DNA of 51,107 bases from Acinetobacter pollinis. Its GTDB lineage: Bacteria > Pseudomonadota > Gammaproteobacteria > Pseudomonadales > Moraxellaceae. Under the pieces are notes generated by a model. That model was not told the origin of the DNA. It saw only the letters and a list, made by a program, of their open reading frames with translations, and did not search any database. The stretch lies in assembly GCF_015627175.1 (NCBI RefSeq), contig NZ_VTDQ01000017.1, forward strand, positions 1-51,107, read 5' to 3'. The position numbers and the translations under genes were made by a program. Positions 1 through 8,815 of the stretch are shown one piece after another; positions within the stretch are counted from its first letter, which is position 1; each line of letters begins with the position of its first letter.

Positions 1-161
1 TTAAAAGGTTTGCGTGGGCGAGTTCTTTTAACCTCAATTCGTTTTTTCCAGCTCAAAATTGTATTTTTATCAATTTCAAATTGTGTCGATACCGCTCGTA
101 TGGAATATCCTTCCTCAAGCTTCGCTATCACTTTTCGTCTAAAATGTTCTGAATAACTCAT
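1..161 (-). CDS. IS630-type transposase, N-terminal part (cut by window edge)
   Basis: The minus strand from the ATG at 161 reads 53 codons without a stop and runs off the left edge, so the gene is partial here. The translation begins MSYSEHFRRKVIAKLEEGYS and continues with a short helix-turn-helix ending in a lysine/arginine-rich stretch, the pattern of the DNA-binding domain that opens IS630-family transposases (PF01710 type). The acidic DDE catalytic part would lie outside the window. Inverted repeats and the TA target duplication expected of this family could not be placed to the right of the start codon. Whether the element is intact or a remnant cannot be judged from this fragment. Confidence 0.7.
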   Translation of the reverse strand, partial: MSYSEHFRRKVIAKLEEGYSIRAVSTQFEIDKNTILSWKKRIEVKRTRPRKPF

Positions 162-473
162 TTTTAAATTGTCTTATATTTTTGATTGTTTGACTATAGC
201 ATTAATTCTCAAAGATATTTTTAGAAATCATTAGATACAAGAAGATAAACTCTTCATATCAAAAATATCACTCAGTAGATAGTAAAAAATTTTACTGCCT
301 ACATAGAAAATGATGCTCAAGAAAGTTTAAAATTCATATGACTTTCAAATGACTACCTCTTCAAAATACTTACACTTATATATAGAGTTGTTATTACGTA
401 ATTACATCAAAAAATTGCAGTTGTTACTTCCATTTGGGTTAAATTGAATATCATTTCTCTAAGAGTTTTGCTC
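162..473. other. Intergenic region after the transposase start
   Basis: This is 312 bases of AT-rich sequence between the transposase start and the first DUF2059 gene. It should contain the right end of the insertion sequence, but no clear terminal repeat was found. A TTG at 444 is in frame with the next gene, but the better start is downstream. An AAGAG at 461-465 serves as ribosome binding site for the ATG at 474. No RNA gene or other ORF is supported. Confidence 0.5.
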
Positions 474-887
474 ATGCAACTTAAAAGTATTCATCAAATT
501 ATTTTACTACTTGGTGGAATATTCTTTTGTCAGCTTAGTCAAGCGACTCCTGCCTCTCAAGCCTCTATCAACCAGTTATTTAAGGTATTACAGATTAAAG
601 AAAATACTCAAGCAATGATTAAACCTCAGGAGCTGAAATTACTAGGTTTAGACAAAGAGTCTTATTGGAATAATATAGAACCACAGCTTAAAGAGCTTTA
701 CAAAAACAACCTATCCGAAGAAGAACTTCAAGCGCTTAACCGTTTTTACCAAACACCAGAAGGTCGTAGTTTATCTGAAAAGATGCCTCAATTGAGTCAG
801 CAAACCTACAAAATAGTTATTAAAAATATGATGAGCAATAGTAATATTAGTAAAGGGCTTTTTAATATGCTTGGCATTCAACCATAA
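474..887 (+). CDS. Exported DUF2059 family protein
   Basis: A 137-residue protein. The start is placed at the ATG at 474 because it has an AAGAG at 461-465 and gives a classical signal peptide (MQLKSIHQ, a run of Ile/Leu, then SQA-TPAS). An upstream in-frame TTG at 444 would only blunt the signal. The mature part is mostly helical and carries the DUF2059 hallmark FYQTPEGRSLSEKMPQL near the C-terminus. The function of DUF2059 proteins is not established; they are usually small secreted or periplasmic proteins. A second family member follows 64 bases downstream on the same strand, so the two may be co-transcribed. Confidence 0.75.
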   Translation: MQLKSIHQIILLLGGIFFCQLSQATPASQASINQLFKVLQIKENTQAMIKPQELKLLGLDKESYWNNIEPQLKELYKNNLSEEELQALNRFYQTPEGRSLSEKMPQLSQQTYKIVIKNMMSNSNISKGLFNMLGIQP

Positions 888-951
888 ATAGACTAAGGTT
901 AAAATGATAAAATATCCATTTAAATAAAACACTCATTTTAAAGGAAATGGG

Positions 952-1482
952 ATGACCAAAAACTATTTTACATCTACTTTAGCCATATTTACTTTTGCAA
1001 TAACATCCATGAGCTATAGTCATGCAGCATCACCAACCGAAGAGTTAATGACGCTCACACATGTACAGGACACGATTAACCATACATTTGACAGTATTGT
1101 GCCAATGTATAGACAGCAAGCTACTCGTCTTGTCCAACAACATACAGGTCATACAAATTTCACTATAAAAGATCAACAGGCCGTAGAAAGAATTACACAA
1201 AGTATGCTTTCTAACTCTCAGGCATACTTACAGCGTATGAATATCATGCAAAGTATCCAAGGCGTATATGCAACTTATTATAGTGATCAGGAAATACAAG
1301 CCTATCTTAAGTTTCTAAAATCGCCTGAAGGTCGCTCAATTATGAGCAAACAAGGACAGATTAATGGTGCAGTAGAACAACAACTTGCTATGGCCATTTC
1401 TACAGTTGCAAAGAGCCCTGGTTTCCAACAGAAAATTGCTCAAGATACTCAGGCTATTTTAAGTCAGTTATCAAAAAATTAA
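952..1482 (+). CDS. Exported DUF2059 family protein (second copy)
   Basis: A 176-residue protein with an N-terminal signal peptide (MTKNYF, hydrophobic stretch, then SYSHA-ASPT). The start has an AAGGA six bases upstream. The C-terminal half contains FLKSPEGRSIMSKQGQI, the same PEGRS-centred motif as the preceding gene, so the two are distant paralogues and probably a small operon. It ends just before a strong bidirectional terminator shared with clpX. Biochemical role unknown; periplasmic location is inferred from the signal sequence. Confidence 0.75.
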   Translation: MTKNYFTSTLAIFTFAITSMSYSHAASPTEELMTLTHVQDTINHTFDSIVPMYRQQATRLVQQHTGHTNFTIKDQQAVERITQSMLSNSQAYLQRMNIMQSIQGVYATYYSDQEIQAYLKFLKSPEGRSIMSKQGQINGAVEQQLAMAISTVAKSPGFQQKIAQDTQAILSQLSKN

Positions 1483-1488
1483 GAATAT

Positions 1489-1517
1489 AAAAAAGCGCGC
1501 CTATTGCGCGCTTTTTT
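1489..1517. terminator. Bidirectional Rho-independent terminator
   Basis: The hairpin AAAAAAGCGCGC / loop CTATT / GCGCGCTTTTTT has a T run on both strands. It sits between the converging DUF2059 gene (plus) and clpX (minus) and can stop transcription from both. Confidence 0.9.
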
Positions 1518-1530
1518 ACAATCTATCGAA

Positions 1531-2838
1531 TTAAGCAGATTTTGAGCCTACAACTTTTAATTCAGATTTTTCTGGTTCTTCAATATCAGCTTTAGGCTGA
1601 CGTGTCGACTTAAATTCAGGTTGAGCACCTTTATTGACAACATCATCTGTTACAACAACAGTACCCACATCTGTACGGCTTGGTAAGTCATACATTGTTT
1701 CTAAAAGCACATTCTCTAAGATAGAGCGCAAACCACGTGCACCTGTATTTCGATCTAATGCTTTTTTCGCAACAGCACGTAACGCAGATGGTTCAAATAC
1801 TAAATCTACATCTTCCATATCAAATAAATGTTGATATTGACGTGTTAATGCATTTTTAGGCTCAGTAAGAATTTGCATTAATGCTTCTTCATCAAGCTCT
1901 TCTAGAGTCGCCAAAACAGGTAAACGACCGATAAACTCTGGAATTAAACCAAACTTTACAAGATCATTGGCTTCAACTTGACTAAAGAGTTCAGACACTT
2001 GTTTTGCATCATCTTTCTTTTTGACTTCTGCATTAAATCCAATACCACCTTTTTCTTGGCGCTGTTGAACAATTTTTTCTAAGCCAGCAAATGCACCACC
2101 ACAAATAAATAAAATATTTGAGGTATCTACTTGAATAAGTTCTTGCTGTGGATGCTTACGACCACCTTGTGGTGGAATAGATGCAACCGTACCTTCAATC
2201 ATTTTTAATAATGCTTGTTGTACACCCTCACCAGAAACATCACGTGTGATCGATGGGTTTTCAGCTTTACGTGTAATTTTATCAATTTCATCAATATAGA
2301 TAATGCCTTTTTCGGCCTTTTCTACATCGTAATCTGATTTTTGCAGTAATTTTTGTACAATATTTTCAACATCTTCACCTACATAGCCTGCTTCTGTAAG
2401 TGTAGTTGCATCTGCCATCGCAAAGGGAACATCTAATAAACGTGCCAAAGTTTGAGCAAGTAATGTTTTTCCTGAACCCGTTGGGCCAATCAGTAGAATA
2501 TTACTTTTCGCAATTTCAACATCATCGCGTTGGCGTTCAGTATCAGAAACTTTTAAACGTTTATAGTGGTTATATACTGCAACAGACAATGTTTTTTTCG
2601 CAGTATCTTGCCCAATGACGTACTGATCTAATGCAGCACGAATTTCATGTGGTTTCGGCAGTGGCTTATTCGCCCAATCGCCTGAATCCGCTTGTTGACT
2701 GGTCTGAACTAAATCTAGGCATACGTCCACACATTCGTTACAAATATATGCGTCCTCACCTGCGATTAACTTACCTACTTCAGCTTGTGTTTTACCGCAA
2801 AATGAACAATGCTTTTGTCCTTGAGGATTGTCGGACAT
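1531..2838 (-). CDS. clpX: ATP-dependent Clp protease ATP-binding subunit ClpX
   Basis: A 435-residue AAA+ unfoldase that feeds substrates such as SsrA-tagged proteins into ClpP in the cytoplasm. Visible motifs in order: N-terminal zinc-binding domain with C11, C14, C33 and C36; Walker A GPTGSGKT at 118-125; pore-1 loop GYVG at 151-154; Walker B IIYIDE at 179-184; RKH pore loop around 228-230; the ClpP-docking IGF loop at 267-269; and a sensor-2 GARGLR near 370. Length is normal for the family. clpP lies 26 bases upstream on the same strand, the usual clpP-clpX operon order. It ends at the bidirectional terminator at 1489-1517. Confidence 0.98.
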   Translation of the reverse strand: MSDNPQGQKHCSFCGKTQAEVGKLIAGEDAYICNECVDVCLDLVQTSQQADSGDWANKPLPKPHEIRAALDQYVIGQDTAKKTLSVAVYNHYKRLKVSDTERQRDDVEIAKSNILLIGPTGSGKTLLAQTLARLLDVPFAMADATTLTEAGYVGEDVENIVQKLLQKSDYDVEKAEKGIIYIDEIDKITRKAENPSITRDVSGEGVQQALLKMIEGTVASIPPQGGRKHPQQELIQVDTSNILFICGGAFAGLEKIVQQRQEKGGIGFNAEVKKKDDAKQVSELFSQVEANDLVKFGLIPEFIGRLPVLATLEELDEEALMQILTEPKNALTRQYQHLFDMEDVDLVFEPSALRAVAKKALDRNTGARGLRSILENVLLETMYDLPSRTDVGTVVVTDDVVNKGAQPEFKSTRQPKADIEEPEKSELKVVGSKSA

Positions 2839-2864
2839 ACTTACTCCAATAAATGATATTTAAC

Positions 2865-3470
2865 TTATGGGCGTTTATTTAATACAGCATCAACAAGGCC
2901 GTATTCTTGAGCAGCTTGAGCCGTCATGAAGTTGTCACGATCTGTATCTCTTGCAACTGTTTCATAGTCTTGTCCGCTATGTTCAGCCATCAAGCGGTTT
3001 AAACGCTCTTTAATAAATAAAATTTCACGTGCATGAATTTCAATATCAGATGCTTGACCACGGAAACCACCAAGTGGTTGGTGAATCATAACACGTGCAT
3101 TTTCTAAGCAGTAACGCTTACCTTTTGCACCTGCATTTAATAAGAAAGCACCCATAGATGCCGCCTGTCCCATACAAATTGTAGATACATCTGGTTTAAT
3201 AAATTGCATTGTATCGTAAATTGCCATACCAGCAGTAACAGAACCACCTGGCGAGTTAATATAAAGATGAATATCTTTATCTGGATTCTCAGCTTCTAAA
3301 AATAACATTTGAGCGACAATCAAATTCGCCATATTATCTTCAACTTCACCCGTTAAAAAAATGACACGTTCACGAAGTAAACGAGAAAAAATATCAAAAG
3401 AACGTTCTCCACGAGAGGACTGCTCTACCACCATTGGAACGAGTGCATTTTCTATATTTGGAACATACAT
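2865..3470 (-). CDS. clpP: ATP-dependent Clp protease proteolytic subunit ClpP
   Basis: A 201-residue serine peptidase that forms the tetradecameric chamber of the Clp protease. The catalytic triad is visible: S105 in [10 protein letters not shown]130 in MIHQPLGG and D179 in DTDRDNFM. These are offset by a constant eight residues from the E. coli mature numbering. The N-terminal residues before about 14 are probably the autocleaved propeptide. It is followed by clpX on the same strand and preceded by tig further upstream, the common tig-clpP-clpX arrangement. A terminator after tig and a promoter-like pair in front of clpP suggest that clpPX has its own promoter. Confidence 0.98.
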   Translation of the reverse strand: MYVPNIENALVPMVVEQSSRGERSFDIFSRLLRERVIFLTGEVEDNMANLIVAQMLFLEAENPDKDIHLYINSPGGSVTAGMAIYDTMQFIKPDVSTICMGQAASMGAFLLNAGAKGKRYCLENARVMIHQPLGGFRGQASDIEIHAREILFIKERLNRLMAEHSGQDYETVARDTDRDNFMTAQAAQEYGLVDAVLNKRP

Positions 3471-3515
3471 GAGTTTATTTATTCCTAAAATTTTTTGTTA
3501 CTTACTTACGATAAC

Positions 3516-3544
3516 AATATGAGGGATAATCTCTCAAATTGCAA
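3516..3544 (-). promoter_or_regulatory. Candidate promoter of clpPX
   Basis: Read on the minus strand there is TTGCAA at 3544-3539, a 17-base spacer, then CATATT at 3521-3516, each four of six to the sigma-70 consensus. The ClpP start codon follows about 45 bases downstream. The assignment rests on spacing and position only. Confidence 0.4.
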
Positions 3545-3624
3545 AACTATTCCTTGTTTTAATTGTGAATAGCTTCCAGTAATTGGACTGATTTTATACA
3601 GCATTAACAAATCTGTAACATCAC

Positions 3625-3654
3625 AAAAAAAGGCGCTCGATTGCGCCTTTTTTT
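3625..3654 (-). terminator. Rho-independent terminator after tig
   Basis: Perfect hairpin AAAAAAAGGCGC / loop TCGATT / GCGCCTTTTTTT just beyond the tig stop codon, with a T run on the minus strand. It separates tig from clpP. Confidence 0.9.
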
Positions 3655-3666
3655 ACACACAAGAAA

Positions 3667-5004
3667 TTAACCTTGTTGCTGACGAGCTTGTTGTTCTTTT
3701 AGTAATTCTTCGTAAGAAACTGCTTTTTCAGTAACTTTTGCAGAATTTAAGATATGGTCAACCACTTGATCTTCTAAAATAACAGCTTCAATTTGTGAAC
3801 GTTGTTGCTTGTCATTTTTGAAGTATTCAATAACTTCAGTTGGATCTTCATAAGAAGAAGCCATATCGTCGATGTAAGCATCAACACGTGCTGCGTCTAC
3901 TTCAAGTTTAGCATCTGCAAGTACCTTGCTTACAAGTACACCTAATTTCACAGAGCGTTCTGCTTGCTCTTTGAATAAGTCATCTGGAAGCATGCTTGAG
4001 TCAAATGCTTTTGCACCTTCAGCACCAAACTGTTGAGTAAACTGTTGAATCATTTGCTGACGTTGACGATCAATTTCTTGAGCAACCATAGCAGAAGGAA
4101 GTTCAACTTCGTTTGCTGCAACAAGTGCATCAAAAGTTGCACCCTTCACTTGGTTACGTAGACCATTTTTCACTTCACGTTCCATATTTTTACGAACGTC
4201 AGCTTTTAATTTTTCTACGCCATCTTCTTCAGTTAAACCAAATGTTTCTAAGAATTCAGCATCAATTTCAGGAAGTTTAGGTTTTTCAACTTTCTTCACA
4301 TTAATTTTAAACTGCGCTTGTTTACCTGCAAGGTTTTCAGCTTGGTAATCTTCTGGGAAAGTTACATCAATTACTTTCTCTTCGCCAGCTTTCATACCAA
4401 TGATGCCGTCTTCAAAGCCAGGAATCATTTGACCTGAACCTAACACAAGTGTGTAATCTTGTGCTGCGCCACCTTCAAATTTTTCACCGTCAATTGAACC
4501 TTCGAAATCGAAAGTCACTTGCATGTCTTTTTTCGCCATACCCTTGGTATTTGCCCAAGTTTGACGCTGTTTACGTAAATTTTCGATCATTTGATCTACA
4601 TCTTTATCATTGATTTCAGATGTTTTACGTTCAACTTCTAAGCCATCAAATGCGTTTACTTCAACTTCTGGGTAAACTTCTACAGTTGCTTCATAAACCA
4701 AAGCATCATCTTTATTTTCAACTTTTTCAATATTTGGCATACCAACAGCATTAATTTTTTCTTGTTGGATTGCTTCAAATACTGTGTCACGGATTACGTC
4801 ATTGACAACTTCTTGATAAATGCCAGCACCATATTCACGGCGCACAACATTTAAAGGAACTTTACCTGGACGGAAGCCGTTGATTTTTGCAGTTTTGGCA
4901 GTGCGCTTTAGACGAGCTTCAAACTGCTCGTTAACACGGCTCGTCGGTACAGATACGTTTAAACGACGGGCAACGCCCGAAACCGCTTCAGTCGTTACTT
5001 GCAT
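3667..5004 (-). CDS. tig: Trigger factor, ribosome-associated chaperone and PPIase
   Basis: A 445-residue cytoplasmic chaperone that binds the ribosomal exit tunnel and nascent chains. The N-terminal ribosome-binding loop reads GFRPGKVP at 43-50, equivalent to the FRK signature of E. coli with proline in the third position. An FKBP-like peptidyl-prolyl isomerase domain spans roughly 155-245 ([17 protein letters not shown] through [17 protein letters not shown]). The remainder is the helical substrate-binding cradle, ending in a Gln-rich tail. The start codon follows a promoter-like pair at 5059-5087. Transcription ends at 3625-3654. Confidence 0.97.
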   Translation of the reverse strand: MQVTTEAVSGVARRLNVSVPTSRVNEQFEARLKRTAKTAKINGFRPGKVPLNVVRREYGAGIYQEVVNDVIRDTVFEAIQQEKINAVGMPNIEKVENKDDALVYEATVEVYPEVEVNAFDGLEVERKTSEINDKDVDQMIENLRKQRQTWANTKGMAKKDMQVTFDFEGSIDGEKFEGGAAQDYTLVLGSGQMIPGFEDGIIGMKAGEEKVIDVTFPEDYQAENLAGKQAQFKINVKKVEKPKLPEIDAEFLETFGLTEEDGVEKLKADVRKNMEREVKNGLRNQVKGATFDALVAANEVELPSAMVAQEIDRQRQQMIQQFTQQFGAEGAKAFDSSMLPDDLFKEQAERSVKLGVLVSKVLADAKLEVDAARVDAYIDDMASSYEDPTEVIEYFKNDKQQRSQIEAVILEDQVVDHILNSAKVTEKAVSYEELLKEQQARQQQG

Positions 5005-5058
5005 GGCTTCCTCTATTCACTTAACTGGTTAGTAATAACAAAATTTTAAAAGTGCCAC

Positions 5059-5087
5059 ATTATATTCTATAGCAACAAGATATACAA
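5059..5087 (-). promoter_or_regulatory. Candidate promoter of tig
   Basis: On the minus strand TTGTAT (5087-5082), a 17-base spacer and a consensus TATAAT (5064-5059) lie about 55 bases upstream of the tig start codon. Confidence 0.55.
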
Positions 5088-5319
5088 AGTTTTGCTTATT
5101 TTTTGTCTGACCATAGTAAAATTAAGGCCATAATTGAATAATTTCGACAATTTTAAAGGGAGATCCCTTTCTTCTTTTCATATAGGCGTTCATCTTACAG
5201 ATAAGTTCTAATTTAAAAAAAAGCAACAATCTAATTTTTTTTAGATGTAATTTTTAAATTTAAAAGAAATCTCCATAAAAACATGATTAATAGGAAAATC
5301 TTTTAAATCTCAAATAAAT
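5088..5319. other. Intergenic region between tig and the desaturase gene
   Basis: About 230 very AT-rich bases between the tig promoter and the desaturase promoter. It holds no convincing ORF, RNA gene or terminator. Short A- and T-runs are frequent, and no repeated motif stands out. Confidence 0.4.
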
Positions 5320-5348
5320 TTGAACCAGTTCACGTTATTTAGTACTAT
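5320..5348 (+). promoter_or_regulatory. Candidate desaturase promoter with overlapping palindromic operator
   Basis: TTGAAC (5320-5325), a 17-base spacer and TACTAT (5343-5348) resemble a sigma-70 promoter. Over the -35 lies a perfect inverted repeat TGAAC-CA-GTTCA (5321-5332). The GAAC/GTTC half-sites resemble operators of TetR-family fatty-acid regulators such as DesT. The regulator is an inference; no regulator gene is adjacent. Confidence 0.4.
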
Positions 5349-5378
5349 TATTGTAAATTTTAACACTTAATTGTAACT

Positions 5379-6167
5379 ATGACTTTACATAAAGATTTAC
5401 TTAAAAATGTGGAGTGGAAAGATTTACTTATTTTAAAACCTAAAGATATTTTATTAGAGCTGAGTCTTTCTCTCCCATGGCTTATGCTTTCATTTTATTT
5501 TGCGTATAAAAATAATTATCTCTTTGCTTTACCATGCTCTTTTATGTTTTTTCTTACAGGCTTAAGACAAGTACATAATGCTTTTCACTTTGCTTTAGGT
5601 ATAAGTAGACCATTCACACATAAGTTCATGTATATGTTAAGTCTATTAATGCTTGGGTCAATGCATGCAATACAAATCAATCATTTAAGACATCATCAAC
5701 ATTGTATGACTGAAGAAGATATTGAAGCAAAAAGTGCAAAAATGCGCTGGTGGCAAGCAATTTTATTTGGCCCATTCTTCCCCATCCTATTACATAAAAA
5801 AGCCCTTGAAGTCGCCACACCTTCTCAAAAAAAATGGATTACTCTTGAGCTAATCGGAAATATAGTCATCTTAACTATTGTATTTACTGTTTTAGATATT
5901 TCTTTTATCAAATATCATTTTATAACCATGCTTATTGGACAATGTATGACAGCGTTCTTTGCAGTATGGACCGTACATCACGATACAGAAGACCATGTTT
6001 ATATGGCACGTACATTACGTCACCCTATAAAAAGACTTATCACTTATAATATGTTTCTACATGTTGAGCATCATTTATTCCCTGCAGTACCAACGTGTAA
6101 ATTACATATTTTATCTAAACGTCTTGACCAATACTCCCCCAATGTAGAAATTCGTAAAGTCTTTTAA
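5379..6167 (+). CDS. Membrane fatty-acid desaturase
   Basis: A 262-residue integral membrane di-iron enzyme of the FA_desaturase superfamily (PF00487). The histidine boxes are H66-NAF-H70, H102-LR-H105-H106 (followed by H108) and H228-VE-H231-H232. An extra H200-H201-DTED-H206 cluster precedes the third box. Hydrophobic segments lie around 30-60, 83-98, 127-138 and 158-195. Such enzymes introduce double bonds into acyl chains or hydroxylate/ketolate related lipids; the exact substrate cannot be read from sequence. It stands alone, with a promoter-like pair and palindrome upstream and a long hairpin downstream. No clear Shine-Dalgarno precedes the ATG, which follows TTGTAACT. At 262 residues it is shorter than most acyl-CoA or acyl-lipid desaturases, so a different hydrophobic substrate is possible. 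Confidence 0.8.
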   Translation: MTLHKDLLKNVEWKDLLILKPKDILLELSLSLPWLMLSFYFAYKNNYLFALPCSFMFFLTGLRQVHNAFHFALGISRPFTHKFMYMLSLLMLGSMHAIQINHLRHHQHCMTEEDIEAKSAKMRWWQAILFGPFFPILLHKKALEVATPSQKKWITLELIGNIVILTIVFTVLDISFIKYHFITMLIGQCMTAFFAVWTVHHDTEDHVYMARTLRHPIKRLITYNMFLHVEHHLFPAVPTCKLHILSKRLDQYSPNVEIRKVF

Positions 6168-6179
6168 ATTCTTCAATCA

Positions 6180-6212
6180 TTATCCAAATTAACACCTTCT
6201 TAATTTGGATAA
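6180..6212 (+). terminator. Terminator-like hairpin after the desaturase
   Basis: A 13-bp perfect inverted repeat TTATCCAAATTAA / CACCTTC / TTAATTTGGATAA begins 12 bases after the stop codon. The stem is AT-rich and lacks a strong T run, so termination may be weak. Confidence 0.5.
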
Positions 6213-6419
6213 TTCAAATAATACATTATATATAAAATATATAAATTACATAGTAAAATTAATTGAGACTTAATATGCTATGAATAATAATTCTTATTAT
6301 TTAAAATATTATTGTTAATAAAAATAAATGACAAGACATTGATTTAAAATATTTTTTTAATTTTATTTGAGAAAAATAAAAATCTAAGGATTTTTTAATA
6401 CTGAATGTGTAGATAAATT

Positions 6420-6438
6420 AACAATTATCATTATTATC
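6420..6438 (+). promoter_or_regulatory. Fur-box-like site before the first TonB receptor
   Basis: AACAATTATCATTATTATC matches the 19-bp consensus GATAATGATAATCATTATC at 14 positions and lies 36 bases before the receptor start. The rest of 6213-6473 is AT-rich with no gene. Iron repression by Fur is inferred from this match and from the function of the gene. Confidence 0.6.
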
Positions 6439-6473
6439 TAATAATTAATTACATTACCACACTGAATACACTC

Positions 6474-8759
6474 ATGTCCTTCATAAAAAATCATAAGAAA
6501 ATTGTTACTTCCACAATCGCTTCATCGCTTTCAATTATTGCAGGCAATGCAATTGCGCAAGAGAATACCAGTCAATTACCAACCATTGACTTACATGCTT
6601 CACCTTCTACTCCATATAATGACTTTCAAAGTTTTAAAACAGATCGGTCTGCAAATACAAAATATGTAGCTCCCCTATTAGATACACCTAAAAGTATTGA
6701 TGTTATTTCACAAAAACTATTGGCAGAAACGCATTCAAATACTCTAACCGAAGCACTACGAAATACCCCAGGAGTTACCCTAGCTGCGGGCGAAGGAGGC
6801 ACACCGTTTACAGATATGCCCTATATTCGAGGTTATAGTGCGCAGTCTTCTATTTATGTAGATGGCATTCGTAACTCTGTTTCACAAAATAGAGATATGT
6901 TTGATGTAGAAAAAGTAGAAGTTACTAAAGGTTCTAGCTCAGCAATTTCTGGTGGAGGTGGTGCAGGCGGCAGTATTAATCTTATTACCAAAGAAGCACA
7001 TGCAGGCGATAGATATCAAGGGACCATTGCAGGTGGTACAGATGATTATCGCCATATTACACTAGATGCAAATAAAGATTTTGGAAATGGCATTGCCAGC
7101 CGTGTGGTCGTAATGGGACATCAGAATGAAAAGCCTGGTGAGAAAGATGGTGCCGAATACAATCGTGTAGGTATTGCGCCAAGTATTGTTTTTGGCTTAG
7201 GTACGCCAACAAGAGCACGCCTCAGTTACTACTATTTGCAAAGTGATGATAACCCAGATGCAGGTATTCCTTTCCCAATAAAAGGTGGTGCACCTTATAA
7301 CGTTGCCAAAGGAACATATTATGGTTGGAAAGGACGCGATTTTGATCGTAGACAAAATCAGGTTGGTACTTTTAAACTAGAGCACGACTTTAATGAAGAT
7401 CTCAATTTATCAAACACACTTAATTATAATTATGCCTCTACAAACTATATCATGACGAATCCAGATGACTCACAAGGAAATATTGCGAATAATAATCGTA
7501 TATTTCGTCGTGCAGTCAGTCAAATTTCGTCTACCAATGCTTATAGCGACCAAATGGCGTTATCAGGAAAATTTAATACAGGAGGTATAAAACACAGCTT
7601 CAGTACAGGAGCAGATTGGACTTATCAAGAAACAGATACTGGAATTTATGCATTCAATGGCTTTAACCCTAATAAGAGTTTAGATATTCAAGATCAGACA
7701 AATAATGGCAACTCAGAAAGTTGTAAGAATCCCACAATAGGCTACTGTACAACACTGAATAATCCAAATCCATATGATACTTATAGTGACAAGGCGACAG
7801 CAGTTAAAGGCTTTGCAACAACACGTAACCGTAATGTAGGTTTATATGCTTTAGATAGTATTGAATTTTCTCCACAATGGTTATTAAACTTAGGGTTACG
7901 ATGGGATCAGTTTAATACAAGTATTAAATACAACTATCCAATTACACTAAGAGGTACACAGTACACAGCTGGACAAGGTGCTTCTAACGATAAAAGCTTC
8001 TTTTCTTATCAGGCAGGTTTAGTATTTAAACCAACTGAAAATGGTAGTATTTATGCCAGTTTTGCCACCTCTGCAATTCCTGTTGGATCAGATCAGTTTG
8101 ACCAAACCGCAACAAGTGCCATTATGTCTGCAAATGACCTAAAACCAGAAGAAGCACGCACTTATGAAGTGGGAACCAAATGGAATATCTTTAAAAATCG
8201 TGCAAATGCAACCGCGGCTGTATTTAGAACAGAAAAGCAAAATACACGTATTGGTGTAACAAACTCAGCAACAGGTATTACAACACTTTCAAATGTTGGA
8301 ACAAGTCATGTAAATGGCTTTGAGCTTGGTCTGAATGGGAACCTTACTGAAAAGTGGGATATCTCTGCAGGATATAGCTATTTAGATAGTAAATTGACTA
8401 AAACTTCTTCAGATCTTAGATCACTTGCAGGATTAGGCAAAGCTCTTCCATATGTTTCTAAAAACAGTGCAACACTGTGGACAACCTATAAAGTACAACC
8501 ACAACTTACCTTAGGTGTAGGAACTCAATATAACGATCGTTCAGTCGTATCGTATGTTGCAAACAGCAATGTGCCAAAATATATTCCAACTTATACCCTT
8601 TATAATGCAATGATCAAATATAACGTAAACCGTAATATCGATTTACAGCTCAACATAAACAATATTACAGACAAGCGTTATTTCTCTACAGGACATTATC
8701 ACTATGCTATGCAGGGTGATGGCCGTAATGCCGTACTTGCTTTAAATTTTAAATACTAA
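6474..8759 (+). CDS. TonB-dependent siderophore receptor (Fiu-like)
   Basis: A 761-residue outer-membrane receptor. A signal peptide (cleavage likely after AIA at residue 28) is followed by a TonB-box-like LPTIDL near 35-40. The plug domain is at about 63-175 and shows LRNTPGVTLAAGEGG, RGYSAQSSIYVDGIR, VEVTKG and GGSINLITK. The rest is a 22-strand-type barrel with alternating aromatic residues, ending in the terminal aromatic ALNFKY. It belongs to the siderophore-receptor subfamily that includes Fiu and PiuA. It resembles the second receptor in this window in the plug and barrel but lacks a PiuC partner. A Fur-like box lies upstream. The ligand, probably a catechol siderophore, is inferred from family only. 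Confidence 0.9.
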   Translation: MSFIKNHKKIVTSTIASSLSIIAGNAIAQENTSQLPTIDLHASPSTPYNDFQSFKTDRSANTKYVAPLLDTPKSIDVISQKLLAETHSNTLTEALRNTPGVTLAAGEGGTPFTDMPYIRGYSAQSSIYVDGIRNSVSQNRDMFDVEKVEVTKGSSSAISGGGGAGGSINLITKEAHAGDRYQGTIAGGTDDYRHITLDANKDFGNGIASRVVVMGHQNEKPGEKDGAEYNRVGIAPSIVFGLGTPTRARLSYYYLQSDDNPDAGIPFPIKGGAPYNVAKGTYYGWKGRDFDRRQNQVGTFKLEHDFNEDLNLSNTLNYNYASTNYIMTNPDDSQGNIANNNRIFRRAVSQISSTNAYSDQMALSGKFNTGGIKHSFSTGADWTYQETDTGIYAFNGFNPNKSLDIQDQTNNGNSESCKNPTIGYCTTLNNPNPYDTYSDKATAVKGFATTRNRNVGLYALDSIEFSPQWLLNLGLRWDQFNTSIKYNYPITLRGTQYTAGQGASNDKSFFSYQAGLVFKPTENGSIYASFATSAIPVGSDQFDQTATSAIMSANDLKPEEARTYEVGTKWNIFKNRANATAAVFRTEKQNTRIGVTNSATGITTLSNVGTSHVNGFELGLNGNLTEKWDISAGYSYLDSKLTKTSSDLRSLAGLGKALPYVSKNSATLWTTYKVQPQLTLGVGTQYNDRSVVSYVANSNVPKYIPTYTLYNAMIKYNVNRNIDLQLNINNITDKRYFSTGHYHYAMQGDGRNAVLALNFKY

Positions 8760-8768
8760 AACGAAGAA

Positions 8769-8803
8769 GACAGTATGGCCCGTTGAATACTTGCCATACT
8801 GTC
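8769..8803. terminator. Terminator-like hairpin between converging genes
   Basis: An 11-bp perfect stem GACAGTATGGC / GCCATACTGTC with a 13-base loop lies just after the receptor stop codon and before the converging SMR gene. There is no long T run, so strength is uncertain. Confidence 0.55.
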
Positions 8804-8815
8804 ATAAACTATAAA

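Noticed and set aside
444..473. Upstream TTG start for the first DUF2059 gene
   Set aside because: It has no ribosome binding site and adds residues before an otherwise typical signal peptide; the ATG at 474 has AAGAG at good spacing.
1634..2852. Plus-strand ORFs over clpX
   Set aside because: They lie entirely inside clpX in other frames, lack ribosome binding sites and show no domain.
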